In this document: positions 10,983 to 21,873 of the stretch, piece after piece
Numbering within the stretch: the stretch's first letter is position 1
Layout of the letters: the number at the start of each line of letters is the position of its first letter
Origin: Reticulitermes speratus
Taxonomy: Eukaryota; Arthropoda; Insecta; Blattodea; Rhinotermitidae
Reading direction: 5' to 3'
DNA length: 64,000 nt
NCBI GenBank assembly: GCA_021186555.1
Contig: JAJKFL010000001.1
Location: 56,576,031-56,640,030, forward strand
Position numbers and translations under genes: made by a program
The notes under the pieces: generated by a model
Told to the model about the DNA's origin: nothing
Seen by the model: the letters and a program-made list of their open reading frames with translations, nothing else
Database searches by the model: none

Positions 10983-11296
10983 CTGTGGGGTACACAGTGG
11001 CGCAGTTCGTTTAGGCACAGAGCTGCATGCCGGAAGGTTGCGGGTTCGCTTCCTGATGGGGTCATTGAGATTTTCCGTTCACTTAATCCTTCCGGTTGCA
11101 CTACGGCCGTGGGGTCGACTCAGACTCGAACAGAAATGAGCACCAGGGGTATCTCGTGTGGGTAAAGGCGGCCGGTGCGTAGGGTTGACAACCTTGCCAC
11201 TTTCATGTGCCGATTTTCTGGGACTTCTGGGAGCCTCAAACTCCTGGAGACCTAAGGGTCTGTCCAGGCCTGTGGAGGGACAGCTTTACCTTTATT
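10983..11296 (+). mobile_element. SINE-1, near full length
   Basis: The head has an A-box-like stretch in AGTGGCGCAGTTCGTTTAGG and a B box in TGCGGGTTCGCTTCCTGA. The body repeats that of 401-692, including GGCGGCCGGTGCGTAGGG, TTCATGTGCCGATT, CCTGTCCAGGCCTG and a TTTACC tail. Pol III transcription and mobilisation by a LINE are the known mode for such elements. No certain target duplication: TAGTAGGGCT on the left against TAGTAGGACT on the right is suggestive. Confidence 0.87.
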
Positions 11297-13085
11297 TGTA
11301 GTAGGACTATAGCCCAACCACCTCACGTTGCCGTGAGTTCCGTATTGCTGTTTCCTGCAAAACAGACGCAGGGTTTATACAGAGAGTAACGTCATCATGT
11401 ATCGGTCACTACAGCCTCGTCTGCGTTAGCTGGGCGCAGTGCGGTATTAAGATGCGAGAAGCTGTAGCCTGCGCATCCACCTGCCGGTGCAGTTCGTCAC
11501 TGGCGTCCGACGGGGGGCTGAAGGAGAGGACAGTGGCACGGCGATATCGCCTCATCCTGTTTGCTGATTTCCCACGGGCGCGATCGATTTGGCATCCGCA
11601 ACCACGGCGACATGCAATCCCATTCCCCCCAACCCCAAACCCTATCTGCCTCTGCTGGTCATCTTCAGATGTGATTATTGGACTCATCGGTCGGTGCATC
11701 TTAAGTCCCCGCTAGACCTCGCAGGTGTTGCCCGTTTGTTCCTCTGCCTACGGTAGGTCCTTGTCTGTCCTTATTAAGACTTATTGCTTATTTTACAAAT
11801 GTTACAAGCCCCGAATAAAAAGCGCACCCGCATACTGAAGAAGGAGATTATTATTAAGTTGCGCAAATGTAAGCCTACTGATGTGCTCCATAATAAAACA
11901 TGCATACACAGTTTAAAGAAACAAATTACATATCACTTCTACAAAATGTATTGAACTAAAGATTATCGTCTATTCACTTATTCCCTTGAGGCAAATCCCG
12001 GAACAATAGCACATTTAGTTCATTACCGCTTACTGCCAAATTCTTTCATATTTATCTTTCATCTAACACATAATTTGACAATACATGATATTCAATAGTG
12101 ACAACCTTATTTGAAGAGCCCACAACGGTATTTCCCAAATATCTGTAAGTAAAAATTAGTAGAAATTTAAAACACAGCATAATGAAGTTTCACATTTATT
12201 CCAAACCTGGGTGATTCCAGGCGTCCACCCTTGAAGATGGATAAGAAACTGCCATTCTACGCTGTGCAAAATCCCAAAATAACGCAGATCGTATTCTATA
12301 ACTTGTAAGAAATAGGTTGGTGTTGACTTGTCACAAAAATGACAATAAAATGTAACACCGCGTTTATCCCCCATTTACGAGTATGTATGTATGACAGTGC
12401 CTGCCGCTTATTAAGCACTCTGCGGACTACGTTATTTAAATTAGAATAATCATTACACCCGCTAATCACAGGCACGGGATTCTTGAAGTCCTATCTTTGC
12501 CTAAGAAAGTTAGCAGAAGTACAGGATAGGCGTTGTGAATTTATTGCAAAACCTAAACTATGTACAAGGTGCAACATAGTGTAGTACATGTACACAAAGG
12601 TACTCAAACACGAAGGGCATGTTACCTGATCTCAGAATACAATGCTACGTTGACAGATTTACATGACTCTGATGTTTGAAACACCAACAATTTTGATCAC
12701 ACCTCTAGTTCTCTGCTCTTTGTATAAGCAACGATACGGAGCCTAAAACTGTCCCGGGTAGGTGTAGGTTTATTTTGTTCGTGGGTTCCAGTGCAGTTGT
12801 GTTGTTTTAATTTGAATAAAAAGCTTTGTTCTGGATGAGCAGTATTAATTAACTCAGAGAGAATTCAACAAACAATTTTTTATAAACGTAATAATGCTCT
12901 TGGCTGATGTGAAATGTTTTGTTGAAGGAAGATATGCATAGGCGATCCACATCGACGGAGGCATATGAAAAAGTATTAGGAATTGGGAGCATAATATTGG
13001 AAGTTAAAGTTAAAGTACATTTTGTGTGAATCTTCTTTGCTAATAGAGAGAAAGTTACAAAAGGTCATAAACGACGTAACTTTTC
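11297..13085. other. Unassigned; GC-richer patch 11400-11720
   Basis: The patch 11400-11720 has opposed open frames of 96 and 87 codons, which is expected by chance in GC-rich DNA. I see no domain. The rest is AT-rich. A CTTGAAGATGGATAAG near 12230 faintly recalls a family F1 hammerhead but lacks the second box. Confidence 0.4.
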
Positions 13086-13462
13086 AGACGCTTTTCCCAA
13101 AATTGCGAAGAAGCGCCTAATAGCTTCATCATGTCTGTCTGTCTGTCTGTCTGTCTGTCTGCATGGAACAATTCGGCTCCCACTAGACGGATTTTCATGA
13201 AAATTGATATTTGAGTGTCTTTCGAAAATCTGTCGAGAAAATTCCAGTTTGATTAAAATCTGAGAATAATAATAGATAATTTACATGAAGACCCATGTAC
13301 ATTTATGATAATATCTCGTCGAATTCTTCTTAGAATGAGAAATTTAAAAAAAAGTTGTACAGACAATCAAAACGCACACTTGGATGTCCAATAAATTCTT
13401 TTTCCGAAAAATGTGCAGTTTATGAGATAATGTTGAAAAATTTGGTAGAGCCGGACAGGCCC
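13086..13462 (-). mobile_element. R1 interspersed repeat, copy 2, truncated
   Basis: Minus-strand copy; it keeps the right-hand half of R1 (AATTGCGAAGAAGCGCC, CGGCTCCCACTAGACGGA, GAATTCTTCTTAGAATGAGA) and breaks off after GCCGGACAGGCC. The internal GACA block has expanded into a (TGTC)n microsatellite. Confidence 0.75.
13132..13161. repeat. (TGTC)n microsatellite inside R1
   Basis: About seven TGTC units grown from the short GACAGACGGAC block seen in other R1 copies. Confidence 0.9.
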
Positions 13463-13466
13463 ATGG

Positions 13467-13560
13467 GTGTCCATTTACTGAACAACATGGCGTCTCAACA
13501 ATAGGATAAGAATGTTCAATAATATAATGGGTGCCCATATACCAAACAACATGGCGTCAC
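13467..13560. repeat. Two-copy direct repeat
   Basis: ACAACATGGCGTC occurs at about 13481 and 13544, with TGGGTGYCCAT before each. About 63-base spacing. Confidence 0.7.
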
Positions 13561-14089
13561 ATCAAAGAAGTCCGTAATGTTAATTCACCGCCTTGATATT
13601 TCCAGACCCCTCGTGTAACACAAAGTGTTCGTCCTCAAAACAAAGTACGTAGTACATTAAATCGTCTCATTCTCACCCCAATACAAACAGACACTGCAGC
13701 TTTTAACATTTCAAGAGAACACGTTGAACCTTTAGAGCTGTGTGGTGTCACAAAATGGTGGGTAGGAGACAGGAGCAGTGATAACACGCCATCTGCCAGA
13801 CAACAATGGGTGATAAAAAACGTGGTTCCCCCTCAGTCGGACACATTATCCGACCACATCAAGTACACAACCCACTGGCTACTGTTTGTTGTATGCATGG
13901 GAAACATCACGTGGTTAACACTGGAGAGCCCATTTGCTCGGGCGTTCCACGCTTTCAATACATCATACACAGTTAAACCCAGTTACAGCGCCACTCGAAG
14001 CACCGAAATATATGTTGTTAGCACTATCGAACGAGAAATTTTCCTCTTCATGTTACCTAAGTGTAAGTGGTTTTGGATTAAGTACGTTT
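13561..14089. other. Unassigned sequence
   Basis: A 93-codon frame at 13810-14091 has no recognisable family and ends inside the duplicated target of the adjacent SINE-2. Confidence 0.4.
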
Positions 14090-14120
14090 AGTTATCTCAG
14101 GGCTCAGAAATTAGTTTTTT

Positions 14121-14404
14121 TTTTGCCGATCCAGTGGCCGTGCGGTCTAAGGCGTGGGTCTTCGGCCGCTCGCTTACTAGGATCGTGGGTTTGAATCCCA
14201 CCGGGGGAATGGATGTTTGTCTCTTGTGAGTGTTGTGTGTTGTTGTCAGGTAGAGGTCTCTGCGACGAGCCGATCCCTCGTCCAGAGGAGTCCTACCGAC
14301 TGTGGTGTGTCTCTCAGTGTGATCAAAAGGAATTACAACCTCGACACTGAAACGGGAAACCGGAGTAGGTAGAAGAGGACGACTTAAAAAAAAACAAAAA
14401 AAAA
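14121..14404 (+). mobile_element. SINE-2, tRNA-derived, with 30-base flanking direct repeats
   Basis: Head GCCGATCCAGTGGCCGTGCG then GTCTAAGGCGTGGGTC, and B box GTGGGTTTGAATCCCACC. The body has AGGTAGAGGTCTCTGCGACG and GTCCAGAGGAGTCCTACCGA, then an A-rich tail at 14388-14404. The 30 bases before it (14090-14119/20, AGTTATCTCAGG start) recur after it at 14405-14434 with one difference, so the insertion is fairly recent. The anticodon-side head is leucine- or serine-like in layout, but I cannot assign the parent tRNA. Confidence 0.9.
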
Positions 14405-14579
14405 AGTTATCTCAGGCCTCAGAAATTAGTTTTTCTATATTACGTTCTTTAAACATCTGAACTTATTACATTTATGGTAAAAGTATCTTTTATTTTTAAA
14501 GCCTATCTCATTGTATTTGAAATTACAAACAAAAAATTAAATTTGAGTTTCTTATAAAAATATGAATATTATAGCCTTC

Positions 14580-14735
14580 TGGAATGTACGTGAAGTGTAA
14601 TTTGGTAGATGGGGATGGACATTCAGAAGAAACCTGACATCTCCACCTACGGAGGTTGAGTAGGAATCCTAAAGACGGAGGCAGCACGCTTCGAGAACGC
14701 ACCATATACCAAACTACACGGCCACACATTCCGTA
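14580..14735. mobile_element. Hammerhead-family F1 remnant
   Basis: AAAGACGGAGGCAGCACGC and ACCAAACTACACGGCC correspond to the F1 inner and outer arm blocks. No catalytic box survives. Confidence 0.4.
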
Positions 14736-15310
14736 AGACAGTAATATTGATATAAGTATTACTTAAACGATCGTAATATACCGTAGTATAGCTGGACATG
14801 GGGTGAGCGCAGGTGTCGCTATTGACTGCTCGTGCAGTGCATTGCACAGCCTCCCAAAGGCTCGTATTATGCTACGTACATACTTCACTATTGCTACTAC
14901 ATGTCTTTCTACGAATTGCTACAAGTGTCGATAAAGATACTAACTACTTTGTTGAAATGAACGAAAATTTAGGACAAACAGTGCAACCAAAAACACGCGT
15001 GCTGTACCTAATTTCTTTGTAGTACGTGGGCGTACATTAGAAATGTATTTTAAACACTTTTTGTACGTTTAATATTAACAGTGTTTCGAAAATAAATAAA
15101 AAGTAACTAAACAAGTAAAATTTATTTTGCCTATTTCAGCAAAACCAATATGGATTCGTGGGCACTCTATAATACAAACAAACTCATAGGACTACTGGCC
15201 ATCTGCCTTAGAGCTGTTACGTCAGTCATACCAACACTACCAATTGTGTCATTATCAAAAATGAGTAAAAGTGATTAATTTTGTGAGAAAACAATGAAGC
15301 CAAACAGTTA
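14736..15310. other. Unassigned sequence
   Basis: AT-rich; nothing recognised. Confidence 0.4.
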
Positions 15311-15316
15311 AGGTTT

Positions 15317-15395
15317 GTAGTCCTGAAGATGGAAGTGGCAGGCTGTTCCTAACTTTAGTACACGTGTTAAACTACATGACGTCACTAAATATAAA
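15317..15395 (+). mobile_element. Hammerhead-family F1 remnant, E20
   Basis: CCUGAAGAUGGAAGUGGCAG keeps the first box and one side of stem II (GGAA, with UUCC further on). The second box is replaced by UAAC. Followed by AAACTACATGACGTCAC, like the F1 outer end. Confidence 0.45.
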
Positions 15396-15448
15396 ACCAT
15401 TACCTTAATTTCAATCACACATTCTCGACTTTATTTGCCTTGTGAGCA

Positions 15449-16125
15449 AAGTATACGTTAACTACTGCGTGTCATATTAAAGTATACGTTAACTACTGCG
15501 TGTTATAGTAAAGTATACCTTAACTACTGCGTGTCATATTAAAGTATACGTTAACTACTGCGTGTTATAGTAAAGTATACGTTAACTACTGCGTGTCATA
15601 GTAAAGTATACGTTAACTACTGCGTGTCATATTAAAGTATACGTTAACTACTGCGTGTTATAGTAAAGTATACGTTAACTACTTCATGTTATATTAAAAT
15701 ATACGTTAACTATTGCGTGTTATGCTAAAGTATACCTTAACTACTGAGTGTCATGCTGAAGTGTACGTTAACGTGTTATGCTAAAGTATACATTAGCTAT
15801 TGCGTGTTATATTAAAATATACGTTAATTGCTGCTACTATATTAAAGTATACGTTAACTATTGCGTGTTACGCTGAAGTATACCTTAATTATTGATTGTC
15901 ATATTAAAGTATACGTTAACTACTGCGTGTTATAGTAAAGTATACGTTAACTACTTCGTGTTATATTAAAATATACGTTAACTATTGCATCTTATGCTAA
16001 AGTATACGTTAACTATTGTGTGTTATATTAAAGTATACGTTAACTACTTCGTGTTATATTAAAATATACGTTAACTACTGCATCTTATGCTAAAGTATAC
16101 GTTAACTATTGCGTGTTATGCTACT
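15449..16125. repeat. Minisatellite, 31-base unit, about 22 copies
   Basis: Unit AAAGTATACGTTAACTACTG plus CGTGTTATATT, with variants (CGTGTCATATT, TTCGTGTTATA, TATTGCGTG). Each unit carries the palindromes GTATAC and GTTAAC next to each other. Variants alternate in short higher-order runs. No spacers, so it is not a CRISPR array. Confidence 0.92.
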
Positions 16126-16610
16126 GATTATTACAAATAGATGTGGCGTGTTCTGACAAGGTGAAAGTTGCTGCCAGGACGCACACGCAAATTAAGAGAC
16201 TTGCGCCGCCGTCCGGTTGAACGCAGTACTACATTTGTTGGCATGTGCCGTCCACAGTCTCGCGCTGTACCAACTACCTGGTTAAGGCTGCAACGTTGCA
16301 AGTTAATGTCATAAAGTAACAAAAATATCAATATTACGATTGGTCGAACTACTACAAGGAAACGCACACGTCGCGGTGTTACACTGAGTGACGTTGTTAG
16401 TCTTCATTGGGGTAATTAAACATAAGGATTGAAATATCAGGAAAGAATGGAGGAAATTAAGAAATAGGAAGTGTCGGAAATAAATAACAAGGCTTAATAA
16501 AGAAATGAGTGGACAAATTTATGCAAAATTTGAGTCACAAAAGTCTTATGTGGAAAACAATACAAGTGAGACGTATTAGCAGAAAGAAAGCTGTTTTTTT
16601 GGTGGAGAAG
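16126..16610. other. Unassigned sequence
   Basis: GC-richer patch 16140-16290 just after the array; no gene family seen in its minus-strand frame. Confidence 0.4.
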
Positions 16611-16887
16611 GGCCCCGCAGCAGATCTACGGACTGCACCGCAGCCCTGAGGCTTCTTGTGCAACCCTGTGATGAAGATGAGTGAAAGAAGATCAGTTTTT
16701 TTTCATTTTTCCAAGTAATGGAGCACCGAAGGAATGAAATTGACAGGGGAAAACCGAAGTACTCGGGGAAAAACCTATGCCAGTGCCACTTTGTCTACCA
16801 TAAATCCCACATGGACTGACCCGGGATCGAACCTGGGCCTCCGCGGTGAAAGGCTGGCGACTGACCGCCCGAGCCATGGCACGGCCA
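16611..16887 (-). mobile_element. SINE-3, tRNA-derived
   Basis: On the minus strand the head is GGCCGTGCCATGGCTCGGGC, with a B box in CCCAGGTTCGATCCCGGG type sequence (plus-strand GACCCGGGATCGAACCTGGG). The body holds TGGCACTGGCATAGGTTTTT and TTTCCCCTGTCAATTTCATT, and a 3' end that reads CTGCGGTGCAGTCCG and GCTGCGGGGCC. All blocks match 32896-33193. Nearly complete copy. Confidence 0.87.
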
Positions 16888-17529
16888 TTTATTTATTTAT
16901 TTATCTATTTGATGTAATAACTCTGCCAGAACATGACATAATATAATGTAAAATGGTAAGACGCTTAGTGCACAATGACGTAGCCAATTATATATATGAA
17001 TGGTAGCAGCCCATTTTGTGTTGCTGTCCCAGAATTTGCGTCTTTCCCCCAGCTCTACAGAAAACACGTCTCTTGGCCGATATTTGAACACAAGACCTTC
17101 CAAATAGGAAGGAGTGTTGCTACTCGCACCCAGAATACTATACTGATATCTGCATCACTGTAGATGGATGTGAAAACGCAGAGTGAGTTAAGCCTATTTA
17201 GGGCACCTTCCGATGAGTGGCATTTGTCAATATGATATTGAAGTTGCAGGCTACATGAAGGCAGGTTACTTCTTGACAGCCTCAGTGACCATAGACCTTA
17301 GAAGACAGGCCTCACACCATGGAGTTTGCTGTGATTTAAGAGCCTTGAACTAGTGCGACGAAGTTTTTAATAAAAATGACTGTGTACCTTGGTGGAACAT
17401 TATACAGCCTCTCATCGCTGGTGTCACATCAAAACATAATTAATTACACCCAAGCCTGTTGTAAGCAAATCCAGACGAACTCTTACGCAGCAACAGAAGC
17501 AGCATAAACTTGTACCTGTAAAGTAGGCT
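16888..17529. other. Unassigned sequence
   Basis: Starts with (ATTT)n at 16889-16908. The patch 17010-17105 with GATATTTGAACACAAGACC looks tRNA-half-like and could be an old SINE. Nothing firm. Confidence 0.35.
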
Positions 17530-17810
17530 ACCATCCAATAAAGCAGTCAGTCGGTATCGCAAAGGATCTATGGACTGCACGGCCAGGGGGATCGGTTCCC
17601 GGCAGAAAAAAGAGATTGTTCTGTTCTTCAAAACGTCCATATCTGCTCTGAGATCCAATCTGTCTCAAATTCAGTATGTATGGGGGGGGGGATTCTTCCG
17701 TGGGAATAAACCGGCCGGGGCATAGACGATCACTACACACCTCAATCTAGCACCGAGGTAAGGAATGAGTGGAGCTATACCTCTACTTTTACACGTTCAT
17801 GGTGTGCACA
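17530..17810 (+). mobile_element. SINE-4, diverged copy
   Basis: Head AGTCAGTCGGTATCGCAAAG, with GATCGGTTCCCGGC in place of the B box. Middle rearranged around a G run at 17682-17691. The 3' half is clear: CCGGCCGGGGCATAG, TCTAGCACCGAGGTAAGGAA, TGGAGCTATACCTCTAC. Confidence 0.7.
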
Positions 17811-18418
17811 TGGGCGACTTTGTACTTAACTTTACTGTCCAAGAAATTTGAATTTGGATAGAATTAAGTAACGAACTCATTATTTTTCCAAAATGTTTGC
17901 CTCACAGGACAAGCTTCTTCTTCAAAATTCGGTAAATATTGGACAAGAAATATCTATTTTTGTTGAAACTGACATTTCACTACGGTGTTTATCAAACTCG
18001 AATATGGATCACAATTTCAAGCATTTCGCCCCTACGTCATGTCTTTCTAAGAGGCTTTATGAAAGACCTACAATTTTATTTTGTTTCTGTTATAAAGAAA
18101 CCGTTTGTATGAAGCTGCAGTGTACAGTGACTTGCTGTACTCTGCAAATACAACGTTTGAGTGTTCTCAAGACGGTGGGTGAACATAACAAGATTACGAA
18201 TACACCCAGCCCTTGTTTTACGTCCCTTTCTTTTACACCTTTCTGCTTTAACGCTCCTTGCTAATTCACACCAGTTCTTAATTTGCGCTCTCTATTTCGT
18301 AGGGTTTAGCGCCCTTTGGCTGGCTGCCCTCTATTATTTCTGATGGGAATATCATTTTTGATTTAGCCCAGGTTTTCAGGAAAGCAACTGGGACGTAAAA
18401 TAAGGCCTGGGTGTATGT
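17811..18418. other. Unassigned sequence
   Basis: A 123-codon open frame (17893-18264) has mixed composition and no motif I know. I do not support it as a gene. Confidence 0.4.
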
Positions 18419-18495
18419 CGAATTTGACGTCGTGTAGTTTGGTAGGTGGTACCAACGTTTTAGAGGAAATATCTGTCTCCATCTTCAGGGTAAAA
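18419..18495 (-). mobile_element. Hammerhead remnant, family F1, E16
   Basis: Minus strand: CCCUGAAGAUGGAGACAGA, UUUCCUCU, AAAACGUU; first box intact, second box AAAA. The plus-strand flank GACGTCGTGTAGTTTGGTAG is the F1 outer end. Confidence 0.6.
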
Positions 18496-18769
18496 GAGTG
18501 ATGCTTCAATATCAAACCACACATAATAATCTTCTATGTGGTGGCTAATGTACGTAATATCTGCAGATTCAAATCGCGCAGAATTCAGAATATGATTTGG
18601 TAACGGTATTGGCCTCACATGACTGGTCCCTACAGTCAGCCAGCTGAATCCATTACGAACCCTACAACCCTCTTCATTTGAGAGAAGTGTTAATATTTAT
18701 AGTTCCCATTTATGCTAAAACATTAGAGCATGACGCACTTACAATAAAGTTACCTCAAACTTCCTCTAT

Positions 18770-19056
18770 ACAGATACTCAGTTGGTATAGCGACCTGTTG
18801 TCCTGGACGGCCAGGGGATCGAATCCCGGTGAGGCGAGATTTTCCGCACCCGTCCAAAACCTGCCCTGGGGCCCACCCAGCCTCCTGTGAAACGGGTACC
18901 ATTTCTCTTTCCAGAGGGTAAAGCGCTCGGGGTCTGGTTTGACCATCCACCCCCATCTAGTGCCGAGGTTAAAGAAAGAGTAGAGCTATACCTCTACTCC
19001 CACTCTGGGCCTTCATGATCTCTTCTACGGTGATATTTACCTTTTACTCAATACTG
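18770..19056 (+). mobile_element. SINE-4, tRNA-derived, full copy
   Basis: Head CTCAGTTGGTATAGCGACC and B box GGGGATCGAATCCCGG. Body: CCACCCAGCCTCCTGTGAAA, AGAGGGTAAAGCGCTCGGGG, CATCTAGTGCCGAGGTTAAA, GAGCTATACCTCTACTCCCA. End GGGCCTTCATGATC and TTTACCTTTTA. It serves as the reference copy for the family. Its 3' end immediately precedes the 28-base array, and a decayed duplicate of that 3' end lies at 19707-19824. Confidence 0.9.
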
Positions 19057-19070
19057 TCAATATTTTGGTG

Positions 19071-19706
19071 GTGGATGTTTGTATCGGTAAACTGAGCGTG
19101 GATGTTTGTATCGGTAGAACTGAGCGTGGATGTTTGTATCGGTAGAACTGAGCGTGGATGTTTGTATCGGTAGAACTGAGCGTGGATGTTTTTATCGGTA
19201 GAACTGAGCGTGGATGTTTTTATCGGTAGAACTGAGCGTGGATGTTTTTATCGGTAGAACTGAGCGTGGATGTTTTATCGGTAGAACTGAGCGTGGATGT
19301 TTTTATCGGTAGAACTGAGCGTGGATGTTTGTATCGGTAGAACTGAGCGTGGATGTTTGTATCGGTAGAACTGAGCGTGATGTTTTTATCGTAGAACTGA
19401 GCGTGGATGTTTTTATCGTAGAACTGAGCGTGGATGTTTTTATCGGTAGAACTGAGCGTGGATGTTTTTATCGGTAGAACTGAGCTGGATGTTTTTATCG
19501 GTAGAACTGAGCGTGGATGTTTTTATCGGTAGAACTGAGCGTGATGTTTGTATCGGTAGAACTGAGCGTGATGTTTTTATCGTAGAACTGAGCGTGGATG
19601 TTTGTATCGGTAGAACTGAGCGTGGATGTTTTTATCGGTAGAACTGAGCGTGGATGTTTTTATCGGTAGAACTGAGCGTGGATGTTTTTATCGGTAGAAC
19701 TGAGCT
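19071..19706. repeat. Minisatellite, 28-base unit, first block (about 23 copies)
   Basis: Unit GATGTTTGTATCGGTAGAAC plus TGAGCGTG, with a G/T variant (GTATC or TTATC). Several units are 27 bases because one G of a GG pair is missing (GCGTGATG, ATCGTAG, GAGCTGG). Confidence 0.93.
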
Positions 19707-19824
19707 TATCCGAGGTAAAGCGTGGATGTTTAGGTTGAATACCCTGAGCGTGGAGTTGCTATCTACAACTGCGGGATGTTTTTTACGGTGATATTACCTA
19801 TTTACTCAGTACTGTAAATTTGGT
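19707..19824. repeat. Duplicated SINE-4 end between the two array blocks
   Basis: CCGAGGTAAAG, TACGGTGATATTACC, TTTACTCAGTACTGTAAAT and TTGGTGGTG repeat, with changes, the SINE-4 end and array flank at 18965-19070. Array and flank were therefore copied together. Confidence 0.75.
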
Positions 19825-20060
19825 GGTGGATGTTTGTATCGGTAGAACTGAGCGTGGATGTTTGTATCGGTAGAACTGAGCGTGGATGTTTGTATCGGTA
19901 GAACTGAGCGTGGATGTTTTGTATCGGTAGAACTGAGCGTGGATGTTTGTATCGGTAGAACTGAGCGTGGATGTTTGTATCGGTAGAACTGAGCGTGGAT
20001 GTTTGTATCGGTAGAACTGAGCGTGGATGTTTGTATCGGTAGAACTGAGCGTGGATGTTC
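19825..20060. repeat. Minisatellite, 28-base unit, second block (about 8 copies)
   Basis: Same unit as 19071-19706, all of the GTATC variant. A long minus-strand frame (19798-20427) is just this repeat read through and is not a gene. Confidence 0.93.
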
Positions 20061-20124
20061 CGTTTAGAATCAGCGGTCCTTGTTGTCTGTACTCAAGAGA
20101 TGTTTTGGAATAAGTTAAATAAGC

Positions 20125-20353
20125 ATGAAATCTGTGGTCTTCTGGGTAATTACACGGCGTCGTGTGGTAATTATTTACCGACGTTTCGGGACAACGTATC
20201 GGTCCCATCTTCACGGGTCTTGGAATCTTGACCCGTGAAGATGGGACCGATACGTTGTCCCGAAACGTCGGTAAATAATTACCACACGACGCCGTGTAAT
20301 TACCCAGAAGACCACAGATTTCATCAACATCGCGGCGGAAGCCTGACATCAAG
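20125..20353. mobile_element. Perfect hammerhead-family foldback, E4, with 11-base target duplication
   Basis: Left arm 20125-20219 and right arm 20230-20324 are exact reverse complements over all 95 bases by my reading, with a 10-base loop. The asymmetric tail 20325-20353 contains CATCGCGGCGGAAGCCTGAC, shared with 48100-48289. The direct repeat GTTAAATAAGC flanks the element (20114-20124 and 20354-20364). Each arm carries a hammerhead-like core: GUGAAGA (first C replaced by G), extra U, perfect stem II GGGAC/GUCCC, GAAA, ACGU, C. With the C3 position changed, cleavage is doubtful. Identity of the arms implies a recent origin or gene conversion. Confidence 0.85.
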
Positions 20354-20364
20354 GTTAAATAAGC

Positions 20365-21687
20365 GTGACCGCCAGTCCTTGAACCTATCAGTTGTCTTTT
20401 CAACAAAATAAACTGTAATGTAATCATGGGGAATATAGCAACATGTTAAAATATTTAATGGTTGCTACGATTACTGTCTTATGGGGCGTGAGTCCTTGTA
20501 CATTACCAGACTACACGGCTTCACATTACAATGAACATCATTACTTGGAGTAAAAAACAGGGCGAAAAGATTAATTAAGGCTAACAACTGAATAATGTTG
20601 CAGAGAAAAATTGCAAATTTTACAAAACGAACTTGTTCAAAGCTGTTAACAATTCTGTAGTTTCTGGACTTGTGATGCAGTCTGCAAAACAGCACGGCTG
20701 TACAGGACGGATAAATGGCCACAAGGACTGAGATTTTTGTGGGACAGCTTTACATCTACGTGTGGACTGAAAGAGAGAAGCGATTTATCTGATAGTTAAG
20801 AGACGTGAAACGACCGCAGTCGAATTCAATGTTGCCATTCAGTGACGGTCAGGACTGCAGTTTAATTCAAAGGGTTTTTTATTCTCCTGATGTTGACTTT
20901 GAGTGGTACAGAATTACGGAGTTCAAACAAGTCTCTGATCTTCCTATTTACTAATCTCTTACGCAAACACAGAATTAGTTGGTTTAGACCTGGTGAATAA
21001 CCAAATGTACCTATACTACCCTCTATTGGCTCTGGGAAGTGTAACAAGAGTGTCATTTTGTAAGCACTTCGATGTGCCTCTTTGTCCTAGTCTGCTAAGT
21101 ACAGGAAGGTATTCAGATTGGTCCATATCACGACAGTGATGGCGATTAACCCGGAATTATCTATTTAACATATATATTTCAATTCCAATTTAACTTCTCT
21201 GGCTAAACGTAAAAATTCATTTACTTACACGACTGCTACAACACCAAATTTCGAGACCTGGAAGAGATCGATTCGACTGCGGATGGACTATCGACTGAAG
21301 GTTCTCCTGGCCTTTGTCAGCAACTCCAGGCACGTACCATCAACGAAGCCGCGATCGTGTTCCGAAATAGGGATCTAACCCTCATTATATCTCTGCTACC
21401 ATCTCACTCGACAAACTATGCATTGAAGAGGGCTTGTTTCAGAACTTTTGGAATTAATCACTCATACATGACCAAGCAGAATTATATTTATACATTCATA
21501 ACAAAGTATCGTTCTTATTGTCATTTTTCGGGTTATGGCACTGCGTAATATCCAGGTTTTGTGTAAAAATTCCGTCGGAACATACTACCTCCTTCTATGG
21601 GGTAAAAGTATATTCTTCCGAAAAGGCACTCACTTACTACAAGACTATACGTTATCACGACCAACAAACCACCCATATATATGTACA
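20365..21687. other. Unassigned sequence
   Basis: ACCAGACTACACGGC at 20508 resembles the outer arm of F1 foldbacks, possibly a scrap. No gene recognised. Confidence 0.4.
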
Positions 21688-21873
21688 TAGTCGAACCCGT
21701 TTATAACGACAACGGTTTATGCGACACCTCGTACATAACGACAGACATTCTGTGGTACCAATTAATTCCTCACTGTTAACCATTACATATTTACTCCTCG
21801 GTTACAGCAACACTCGTTTATAACGACACAAAATATCCAGTCCCTTTCATGACGTTAAAACAGAGTTCGACTG
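21688..21873. mobile_element. pogo/Tigger-type MITE, copy 1
   Basis: Ends AGTCGAACCCG and AGTTCGACTG are inverted, and the body matches the copies at 26852-27036 and 49074-49260 (GACATTCTGTGGTACCAATT, AATTCCTCACTGTTAACCAT). TA follows the right end; the left end is slightly damaged. No transposase. The TA target and CAGT-like termini fit the Tc1/mariner superfamily, pogo branch. Confidence 0.8.

Noticed and set aside
11409-11715. Opposed 96- and 87-codon frames in a GC-richer patch
   Set aside because: Opposed frames in GC-rich DNA are expected by chance; no motif or second copy was seen.
12160-12310. CTTGAAGATGGATAAG as a further hammerhead remnant
   Set aside because: Second box and stem II partner are not recognisable, so chance cannot be excluded.
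15449-16125. CRISPR-like regular repeats (also at 28331, 49573 and 60004)
   Set aside because: Units are contiguous with no unique spacers, and the DNA is eukaryotic.
19798-20427. Longest open frame in the window (209 codons, minus strand)
   Set aside because: It is the 28-base minisatellite and the palindromic element E4 read through. The residues repeat with the array (STDTNIHAQFYRYK-like) and no domain exists.
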